From the NCBI GenBank assembly GCA_004293505.1, contig RDYY01000035.1:1-9753 (forward strand): a stretch of 9,753 bases of DNA, given 5' to 3'. Below, piece after piece: positions 1-5,334 of the stretch. A program made the position numbers and the translations under genes. Below the pieces are notes generated by a model that worked only from the letters and a program-made list of their open reading frames with translations, was not told where the DNA came from and did no database searches. Each line of letters opens with the position of its first letter. The first letter of the stretch is position 1. Source of the DNA: Sphingobacteriia bacterium (GTDB lineage: Bacteria; Bacteroidota; Bacteroidia; Chitinophagales; Chitinophagaceae).

Positions 1-146
1 CTGCCATGAAACTGGGTACCAACTATCCTTTGGGACCTTTTGAATGGGCTGAAGCCATTGGGAAAGAACAAGTCAGGAATCTTTTGTTGGCCCTGCAACA
101 GGAATCAGGTGGCATGGCCCCTCCCTCAACCCTTCAATCCCATTGA
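1..146 (+). CDS. 3-hydroxyacyl-CoA dehydrogenase, C-terminal end (partial)
   Basis: Only the last 47 codons are present; the gene begins left of the window and ends with TGA at 144-146. The reading frame (first full codon at base 3) contains KLGTNYPLGPFEWAEAIG, the signature of the C-terminal domain of 3-hydroxyacyl-CoA and 3-hydroxybutyryl-CoA dehydrogenases, where family members read close to 'KLGTNYPxGPFEWAD'. These cytoplasmic enzymes oxidise 3-hydroxyacyl-CoA with NAD in fatty-acid beta-oxidation, or work in reverse in butyrate/PHB-type pathways; the fragment cannot say which. The NAD-binding Rossmann domain and catalytic His lie outside the window. The next gene, tsaB, starts 7 bases after the stop, so the two are probably cotranscribed. 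The tail after the motif is short and not conserved. Confidence 0.8.
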   Translation, partial: AMKLGTNYPLGPFEWAEAIGKEQVRNLLLALQQESGGMAPPSTLQSH

Positions 147-153
147 TGCGCTA

Positions 154-828
154 ATGGTCCGTCTCATTCATTTGCATACCGCTTTGGAGTCTGCTTGGAT
201 TGGCATCAGCCAAGCAGGAAAAATTATATGGGAAGACCACCACTTGGAACCCCAAGGACATGCAGGTTTTTTGCAGTCACGCTTGGCAGTGGGTTTAGCA
301 GAAATGGGTGGGGATTGGTCCCCATATGCCGCCGTTTCGGTCAGTGGCGGACCGGGCAGTTATACGGGCATCCGCGTGGGATTGGCTTCGGCCAAAGGAT
401 TGTGCTATGCCCGTCAATTGCCCTTGATTCAATTGTCAACCCTGGCCATTTTGGCCAAAGCCGCAGCGCTGGTGACAACCGAAGCAGTAGACGGATTTTT
501 GCCCCTGATCGACGCGCGCCGACAAGAAGTTTTCACTGCCTTGTTCAATGCAGACGGCCAAGAAATTCGACCCGCTCAAGCACTGATTTTAGACCAAGAA
601 AATTGGTTGTCAGAACACCAACACCAAAGATTGGTTGCCATTGGATCAGGACTCAAGAAATGGGACCCAGCTGCTTTTTCACCCCATTGGAAGGGATTGG
701 CCGAGCAGGCCCTGGGCCCAGCCCAGGTAAGTTTGGCCGAACAAGCCCATGCCCAAGCCGATTATGCTTCCCTGCATTTGGCCGAGCCCTTTTATGCCAA
801 GGCTTTCTACCAGCCAGGGAAGGGCTAA
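154..828 (+). CDS. tsaB: tRNA threonylcarbamoyladenosine biosynthesis protein TsaB
   Basis: TsaB (YeaZ) is the non-catalytic ASKHA-fold partner of TsaD and TsaE. Together these transfer the threonylcarbamoyl group made by TsaC to A37 of ANN-decoding tRNAs (t6A). The 224-residue product is close to the usual length of about 230. Visible motifs are SGGPGSYTGIRVG at residues 64-76, the most diagnostic TsaB signature, then PLIDARRQEVF around 117-127 and EPFYAKAF near the C-terminus, matching the family's 'EPFYLKxF' ending. The first motif, usually 'LxIDTAT', reads LIHLHTAL here; loss of the Asp fits a protein that does not itself carry the catalytic site. The frame is open upstream to base 40, but the ATG at 154 gives the family N-terminus and lies just past the preceding stop, so it is chosen. 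No Shine-Dalgarno is present. Confidence 0.93.
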   Translation: MVRLIHLHTALESAWIGISQAGKIIWEDHHLEPQGHAGFLQSRLAVGLAEMGGDWSPYAAVSVSGGPGSYTGIRVGLASAKGLCYARQLPLIQLSTLAILAKAAALVTTEAVDGFLPLIDARRQEVFTALFNADGQEIRPAQALILDQENWLSEHQHQRLVAIGSGLKKWDPAAFSPHWKGLAEQALGPAQVSLAEQAHAQADYASLHLAEPFYAKAFYQPGKG

Positions 829-913
829 AAAATATTGCAGTTTTTTTTACTATGTTATGGATTTTGTTTAATTTTATGGGAGAGGATAGTTCATCCCCCC
901 AAACACTATTCAC

Positions 914-1249
914 ATGACGACAGCAATGCCCTTTGTTCAACTGACCAATGGCCCCGAGCCTTTGAAGGTTGATTTTTTGCAGACCAAAAAAGCTGCGCTG
1001 ATTTTGCGTTCGGTCAACCACAAATTGCGCCAACAAATGATCAAATTGTTGGACGAGTCTGGTAAAATGACCGTCACTGAGATGTATGTAAAATTGCGCT
1101 TGGAGCAGTCGGTGGCTTCGCAACACCTGGCCATTTTGCGCCGTGCAGGTGTTGTCTCTACAACCCGCGAAGGCAAATTCATTTACTATGCGGTCAACTA
1201 TGGCCGATTGACCGAATTAACCGCTTTTGTCAAGTCTTTATTGGATTGA
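914..1249 (+). CDS. ArsR/SmtB-family winged-helix transcriptional regulator
   Basis: A 111-residue DNA-binding protein of ArsR/SmtB type, likely a dimeric repressor. The winged helix-turn-helix is clear: VTEMYVKLRLEQSVASQHL at about residues 54-72 with the recognition helix around 62-78, followed by the wing VSTTREGKFIYYAVN at about 81-95. Length is typical. It contains no cysteine at all and only two histidines (residues 36 and 71), both in or next to the DNA-binding fold. The usual cysteine metal sites, the alpha5 Asp/His metal site, and the cysteine pair of the persulfide sensors BigR/SqrR are therefore absent, and its signal is unknown. It sits 26 bases before a persulfide dioxygenase-rhodanese gene, which is its likely target. 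An alternative ATG lies at 926, but 914 is the first in frame. No convincing promoter box was found in 829-913; the spacer holds a T8 run at 841-848 and a weak hairpin. Confidence 0.85.
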   Translation: MTTAMPFVQLTNGPEPLKVDFLQTKKAALILRSVNHKLRQQMIKLLDESGKMTVTEMYVKLRLEQSVASQHLAILRRAGVVSTTREGKFIYYAVNYGRLTELTAFVKSLLD

Positions 1250-1250
1250 G

Positions 1251-1258
1251 TATCTTTG
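1251..1258 (+). promoter_or_regulatory. Probable Bacteroidota-type promoter for the persulfide dioxygenase gene
   Basis: TATCTTTG at 1251-1258 matches the Bacteroidota -7 consensus TAnnTTTG exactly. TTTTG at 1225-1229, inside the end of the ArsR gene, fits the -33 TTTG element with a centre-to-centre distance of about 27 bases. The predicted start of transcription is near 1262, leaving a leader of only about 14 bases before the ATG at 1276. The downstream gene could thus be transcribed independently of arsR. Consensus and spacing are established for the phylum; use of this site is inference. Confidence 0.6.
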
Positions 1259-1275
1259 CGGTTTAACCCGACCGC
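1258..1275. promoter_or_regulatory. Inverted repeat at promoter/start codon, candidate ArsR operator
   Basis: GCGGT (1258-1262) and ACCGC (1271-1275) form perfect 5-base arms around TTTAACCC, and the second arm ends right before the ATG at 1276. Nested in it, CGGTTTAACCCG (1259-1270) is a near-palindrome with 10 of 12 symmetric positions and an AT-rich centre. It overlaps the last base of the -7 box and the expected transcription start, where a bound repressor would block initiation. It could instead act as a short RNA hairpin covering the start region. The role is inferred from position only. Confidence 0.4.
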
Positions 1276-2688
1276 ATGTATATCCAACAATTGTACACGG
1301 GCTGCCTGAGCGAAGCAGCTTATTATATTGAAAGCGAAGGCCAAGCTGCCATCATTGACCCCTTGCGCGACATTGACGCTTACTTGCAATTGGCAGCTGA
1401 ACGCAAGGCCCAGATCAAATATATTTTTGAGACTCATTTTCACGCTGATTTTGTGAGCGGACATTTGGATTTGGCAGCTGCCACCGGGGCAGCCATTGTG
1501 TATGGACCGGGCACCCAAACCCGCTTTCCCGTGACCGTGGCACAAGATGGCCAACGTTTTGATTTGGGAAAACTACAAATAGAGGTTTTGCATACCCCAG
1601 GGCACACGTTGGAAAGCAGTTGCTATTTGTTGCGCGATGAAGCACAAAAGCCCCATGCTGTTTTTACTGGTGATACGCTTTTTGTGGGCGATGTGGGCCG
1701 ACCCGACTTGGCCCAAAAACAAAACGAGATCACCATGGAAGACTTGGCAGGTATGTTGTACAACAGCTTGCGCGAAAAGCTCATGGTGTTGCCCGACGAA
1801 GTGTTGGTGTATCCAGCCCATGGCGCAGGCAGCAGTTGTGGCAAGAACATGGGACCCGAAACCTACAGTACCATGGGACAACAAAAAGCCAGCAACTATG
1901 CTTTGCAGGACCAAGAAAAAACTGATTTCATCAAAGCCGTTACCGAAGGCCTAGCTGCCCCACCCGCCTATTTTCCCATCAATGTGGCCATGAACAAAGA
2001 GGGCTATGAGCAATTAGACGAAGTATTGCAAACAGGCTTGAAACCCTTGACCATCGCCCAATTCAAAGCCAAAATAGCCGAGGGAGCGTTGGTCTTGGAT
2101 ACCCGACATGCCAATGAATTTGTACAAGGGTTTGTACCCGGTGCCATCAGTATAGGACTGGAAGGTCGCTTTGCCGAATGGGCTGGGGCCCTTTTGCCCT
2201 TTGACCAATTCATTGTTTTGGTCACCGAGCCTGGAAAAGAAAAAGAAAGTTTGGTGCGATTGGCCCGTGTAGGTTTGGACAAAGTTGTGGGCTATTTACA
2301 AGGTGGTTATCCCGCTTGGGAAGCAGCCGGTGAAAACCGTGACATGGTCATCAATGTGGAAGCCGATGAATTGGCCATGGACCTGGGCTTTGATGAGAAT
2401 TTAGTGGTAGTAGATGTGCGCAAAGAAACAGAATACCAAAACGGTCACCTAAAAGAAGCCGTTAACCTGCCCTTGAGTGACATGACCGATCCCGGCAGCA
2501 TGGCCCACTTAGAAGAAAGACACAATTTATACGTGCATTGTGCTGGTGGTTACCGCAGCGTGATTGCCGCTTCTTTGCTCAAAAGACAAGGCATCCACAA
2601 CTTACGCAACATAGAAGGAGGCTGGCAAGCCATGCAAGCTTTGTCCGATAAATTTAAAATTGTGAAAGAAGCTGCCGCTTTGAATTGA
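1276..2688 (+). CDS. MBL-fold persulfide dioxygenase fused to two rhodanese domains (CstB-like)
   Basis: A 470-residue cytoplasmic protein that probably oxidises glutathione- or low-molecular-weight persulfides and handles sulfane sulfur. The N-terminal metallo-beta-lactamase domain (about 1-250) is of the ETHE1 type, with single-iron ligand candidates in THFHADF (H54, H56), HTPGH (H110), TGDTLF (D133) and PAHG (H182). The position that is His in the canonical HxHxDH motif is Phe59. The first rhodanese-like domain (about 255-350) starts with LDTR (D275-R277), but its active-site loop at 317-323 (TEPGKEK) has no cysteine, so it is a pseudo-rhodanese. The second (about 359-460) has VVDVR (380-382) and the loop HCAGGYRS with catalytic Cys422. 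This MBL/pseudo-rhodanese/rhodanese order matches CstB, the persulfide dioxygenase-sulfurtransferase of Staphylococcus aureus. It follows an ArsR-type gene by 26 bases and has its own likely promoter. No sulfide:quinone oxidoreductase or TauE-type transporter is in the window. Confidence 0.88.
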   Translation: MYIQQLYTGCLSEAAYYIESEGQAAIIDPLRDIDAYLQLAAERKAQIKYIFETHFHADFVSGHLDLAAATGAAIVYGPGTQTRFPVTVAQDGQRFDLGKLQIEVLHTPGHTLESSCYLLRDEAQKPHAVFTGDTLFVGDVGRPDLAQKQNEITMEDLAGMLYNSLREKLMVLPDEVLVYPAHGAGSSCGKNMGPETYSTMGQQKASNYALQDQEKTDFIKAVTEGLAAPPAYFPINVAMNKEGYEQLDEVLQTGLKPLTIAQFKAKIAEGALVLDTRHANEFVQGFVPGAISIGLEGRFAEWAGALLPFDQFIVLVTEPGKEKESLVRLARVGLDKVVGYLQGGYPAWEAAGENRDMVINVEADELAMDLGFDENLVVVDVRKETEYQNGHLKEAVNLPLSDMTDPGSMAHLEERHNLYVHCAGGYRSVIAASLLKRQGIHNLRNIEGGWQAMQALSDKFKIVKEAAALN

Positions 2689-2779
2689 TGCGGTAAAGGC
2701 ATCTCAATGGATGCGGATAGCCTCGTTCAATGAACCAAGGAAACTTTGGGTATTTGACCGCAATTGGGGCTACTGTCGT

Positions 2780-3613
2780 TTACTGCACCACCAAATGCCC
2801 ATGTTGTTCCGGATCAAAAGTCCATTTCCACCGGCGGTGGCTCCAAAGATAATTGGCGGGTTCTTGTTTCACGGCAGCTTCTACTTTGGCCGCAAACAAT
2901 TTGGTGAGTTCACCTGGTGCCAAACTGTTGGCGTCTTCTACCAACATGTCCAATTGCAAATGATAATACCCTCTTTTGACGGGGTAAAAATGACCAAAAA
3001 TGACAGCACAGCCAAAAAACGGCACCCAATGGGCTTTCAGGGGATTGGGGGGATTTTGGTCTGCCGCCAAACCCAACGCGTAGCGGTCTTTGATGTAAGA
3101 ATAAAACCCAGTTTTAAAATCATTGGCGGGAATCAAGATGGTGCCATTGCGCCCCCGCATTTGGTACACAATGCGGTTCATGATTTTGTTGGTCAGGGGT
3201 TGATAAACCCCTACGAAAGGAAAGCGACTGATCTTGGACACACAAAGGTTGATGATTTCCCAATTGAAAAAATGACCACACTGCAATTGAATGTTTCGGC
3301 CTGAATCATAATACTGGTTGACCCAATCATAATTACAGGTAAATCTTTTGTCCAAATCAGTTTGGCTGACCGACAAGAGCTTAATGGTCTCTATGATGGT
3401 ATCAATAAAGTGATGGTAAAAATCTTTGGCAATGCGCAACCGCTCAGCTTCGGTTTTCTCAGGAAAAGCAATGGCCAAATTACCCAACACTACTTTTTTG
3501 CGGTAGCCAAAAACATAAAATACCAACCCATACAACCCATCTCCGATGGCATAGAGCAGCCACCAAGGCAGGGAGGAAACCACATACAACAACCCATAAA
3601 CCAATCTGTACAT
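2780..3613 (-). CDS. Lysophospholipid/lipid A acyltransferase (LpxL/HtrB family), internally shortened
   Basis: A 277-residue inner-membrane acyltransferase of the LpxL/LpxM (HtrB) family, which adds a secondary acyl chain to Kdo-lipid A or a related lipid. A hydrophobic N-terminus (residues about 4-36) would anchor it. The catalytic HX4E motif is H114-FFNW-E119, within QCGHFFNWE. The substrate-binding region includes GLAADQNPPNP (181-191), and the conserved ending PANYLWSHRRWKW is at 252-264. Between VPFFG (ending at 201) and CAVIFGHFYPVKRGYY (from 202), family members carry about 20 further residues (in E. coli LpxL, the stretch after VPLF with TTTG and a helix ending in LAR). These are missing in frame at about base 3010/3011, so activity is doubtful unless this is a sequence error. 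The gene starts 9 bases after the nadB stop, indicating one transcript. No Shine-Dalgarno is seen. Confidence 0.85.
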   Translation of the reverse strand: MYRLVYGLLYVVSSLPWWLLYAIGDGLYGLVFYVFGYRKKVVLGNLAIAFPEKTEAERLRIAKDFYHHFIDTIIETIKLLSVSQTDLDKRFTCNYDWVNQYYDSGRNIQLQCGHFFNWEIINLCVSKISRFPFVGVYQPLTNKIMNRIVYQMRGRNGTILIPANDFKTGFYSYIKDRYALGLAADQNPPNPLKAHWVPFFGCAVIFGHFYPVKRGYYHLQLDMLVEDANSLAPGELTKLFAAKVEAAVKQEPANYLWSHRRWKWTFDPEQHGHLVVQ

Positions 3614-3622
3614 GGCAGGAAA

Positions 3623-5227
3623 TTAGAGGATGATGTTTTGCACCAAATCAGCCGCTTGGAGATGATCGGTATTGTAGTGTAACCCACGGCTCTCTTTGCG
3701 GAATTGTGCTCCCTTGACAATCAAGTAACCCACGGTGATCAGGTTGCGCAATTCACAAAGCTGAGGTGACACGATGGTGTTGCGATAAAGAGACTCTGTT
3801 TCTGTGAACAACAAATCTAATCTTTTCATGGCCCTTTCCAATCGCACATCGGTGCGCACAATACCCACATAATCAGACATGATTTGTTGCAATTCCTTTA
3901 GGCTTTGCGTGATCAAAATCATTTCTTCGGGTTCTTTTGTGCCCAAGGTATTCCAATCTGGCAAGGGCGCGGGTGGTGCGCTGTCAAAGTCTTGTTGGGA
4001 TAGGTCCAAGAAACAACGGTGGGCAAACACCATGGCTTCTAACAAGCTGTTGCTGGCCAAACGATTGGCACCATGCAAGCCCGTGCTGGCGCATTCTCCG
4101 CAAGCATATAACCTTCTAATAGAAGTACGGCCCCAGGCATCTGTCTTAACACCACCACAACTGTAGTGGGCAGCGGGTGCCACTGGAATCATGTGCTGGG
4201 CAGGATCAATGCCAATGCTTTGGCATTTTTCTAAAATATTGGGGAAATGGTGGGCAAAGGCAGTGGGTGCAATGTGTCGACAATCCAAGTAAACAAATTC
4301 AGTACCGCTTTTTTTCATTTCTTGGTCAATGGCACGGGCCACAATGTCGCGGGGTGCCAGGTCTTTGCGGGCATCGTATTTTTCCATGAAGGCTTCGCCT
4401 TTGTGGTTGCGCAAAATACCCCCATCGCCCCTGACGGCTTCGGTGATCAAAAAAGAAGGGGACACGCCGGGTTCATACAAAGCTGTGGGATGGAACTGTA
4501 TGAATTCCATGTTTTCGATGCGCCCTTTGGCTCGGTACACCATGGCAATGCCATCGCCCGTGGCAATGGTGGGATTGGTGGTACTGCGGTAAGCCTGCCC
4601 ACAACCCCCTGCCGCCAACAAAACAGCGCCGGCCGTAAGGGTTTCAATCTGCTGTGTTTCTAAATTGAGCAAATACACCCCATAACAAGTAATGTCGGGT
4701 GTAGACTTGGTGACCAAATAGCCCATGTGGTGTTGGGTCAAAAGATCCAACACAAAACAATGGTGCAAGAGTTTGATGTTGGGATAAGCTGATACTGCTT
4801 GCAACAAGGCCCTTTCCATTTCCTTGCCTGTCACGTCTTTGTGGTGCAAAATGCGGTGGGTACTGTGTCCTCCCTCTTTTCCCAAACTATAGTCCCCATT
4901 GGGTTGCTTGTCAAAATTGGCGCCCAGGTCAATGATTTCCTTGATCCGATCTGGTCCTTCTTTTACCACCAACTCAACGGTGGCAGGGTTACACAAACCA
5001 TCGCCCGCTACCAGGGTATCGTTGATGTGTTGCGCATAGCTATCGGTATTCAAATCCCAAACCCCCGCTATGCCACCTTGGGCATATTTGGTATTGGTTT
5101 CATCAGCTTGGGTCTTGGTGATGAGGGTAATGGTTTTTTGGGGCTGGGCAGCTGCCATTTTAAGCGCAAAGCTTAAGCCTGCAATGCCCGATCCAATCAC
5201 CAAATAATCTGTCTTTGCTTGTGCCAT
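3623..5227 (-). CDS. nadB: L-aspartate oxidase
   Basis: NadB oxidises L-aspartate to iminoaspartate with FAD, the first step of de novo NAD synthesis; NadA then condenses the product to quinolinate. The 534-residue product is near the usual length (540 in E. coli). The FAD-binding motif IGSGIAGLSF is at 11-20. Other hallmarks of the succinate dehydrogenase/fumarate reductase flavoprotein superfamily are KYAQGGIAGV (47-56), GGHSTHRILHHKDVTG (119-134), QFHPTAL (244-250), EAVRGDGGILRN (263-274), LAPRDIVARAID (290-301), HYSCGGV (354-360) and GLHGANRLASNSLLEA (383-398). The frame extends to a TTG at 5233, but the ATG at 5227 puts the FAD motif at the normal distance and is chosen. nadA and nadC are not in the window. 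The acyltransferase gene follows after 9 bases. A 7-7-7 inverted repeat lies 16 bases upstream of the start. Confidence 0.96.
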   Translation of the reverse strand: MAQAKTDYLVIGSGIAGLSFALKMAAAQPQKTITLITKTQADETNTKYAQGGIAGVWDLNTDSYAQHINDTLVAGDGLCNPATVELVVKEGPDRIKEIIDLGANFDKQPNGDYSLGKEGGHSTHRILHHKDVTGKEMERALLQAVSAYPNIKLLHHCFVLDLLTQHHMGYLVTKSTPDITCYGVYLLNLETQQIETLTAGAVLLAAGGCGQAYRSTTNPTIATGDGIAMVYRAKGRIENMEFIQFHPTALYEPGVSPSFLITEAVRGDGGILRNHKGEAFMEKYDARKDLAPRDIVARAIDQEMKKSGTEFVYLDCRHIAPTAFAHHFPNILEKCQSIGIDPAQHMIPVAPAAHYSCGGVKTDAWGRTSIRRLYACGECASTGLHGANRLASNSLLEAMVFAHRCFLDLSQQDFDSAPPAPLPDWNTLGTKEPEEMILITQSLKELQQIMSDYVGIVRTDVRLERAMKRLDLLFTETESLYRNTIVSPQLCELRNLITVGYLIVKGAQFRKESRGLHYNTDHLQAADLVQNIIL

Positions 5228-5243
5228 GGACAAAGGATTTAAA

Positions 5244-5264
5244 AGGTTAATACAGTGTTAACCT
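5244..5264. promoter_or_regulatory. Inverted repeat in nadB / TonB-receptor divergent region, candidate operator
   Basis: AGGTTAA (5244-5250) and TTAACCT (5258-5264) are perfect 7-base arms around a 7-base spacer, TACAGTG. The site lies 16 bases upstream of nadB and 70 bases upstream of the receptor ATG. Symmetry and position suit a dimeric regulator acting on nadB. As RNA it would form an AU-rich hairpin without a following T tract, so it is unlikely to be a terminator. The regulator is not identifiable; an NAD-responsive repressor is one possibility by position only. Confidence 0.45.
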
Positions 5265-5294
5265 CCACAATACATTACAGAGATGTGGCCGTAA

Positions 5295-5302
5295 TAGTTT
5301 TG
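5295..5302 (+). promoter_or_regulatory. Possible Bacteroidota -7 promoter box for the TonB-dependent receptor
   Basis: TAGTTTTG matches TAnnTTTG exactly and would place the transcription start near 5309, giving a leader of about 26 bases before the ATG at 5335. No clear -33 TTTG was found at the expected distance (around 5270-5276), so support is moderate. Confidence 0.4.
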
Positions 5303-5307
5303 CGCAC

Positions 5308-5315
5308 CAAAATTA
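5308..5315 (-). promoter_or_regulatory. Possible -7 promoter box for nadB
   Basis: Read on the minus strand, 5315 to 5308 is TAATTTTG, an exact TAnnTTTG match. Transcription would start near 5300 and give nadB a leader of about 73 bases containing the inverted repeat at 5244-5264. A well-spaced -33 element is not evident, and in AT-rich DNA such a box can occur by chance. Confidence 0.25.
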
Positions 5316-5334
5316 ATCAACCAAAACGACAACG

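Noticed and set aside
829..850. A-rich/T8 stretch after tsaB as a terminator
   Set aside because: The possible stem is only A-T pairs with no GC core, so it is too weak to call.
195..917. Open frame of 240 codons overlapping tsaB in another frame
   Set aside because: Composition is unlike a real protein (many Arg, Pro and Cys), and the tsaB frame carries all family motifs.
2687..2703. GATGC/GCATC hairpin after the persulfide dioxygenase gene as a terminator
   Set aside because: The stem is only five pairs with a seven-base loop and no T tract; the 91-base convergent spacer 2689-2779 shows no convincing terminator. A repeated GATGCGG (2687, 2710) and a small palindrome at 2725-2735 look like chance.
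2711..3304. Open frame of 197 codons on the plus strand opposite the acyltransferase
   Set aside because: Antisense to conserved acyltransferase sequence, with no family features of its own.
5225..5233. TTG start two codons upstream of the nadB ATG
   Set aside because: The ATG at 5227 gives the normal spacing to the FAD motif; nothing supports the rarer codon.
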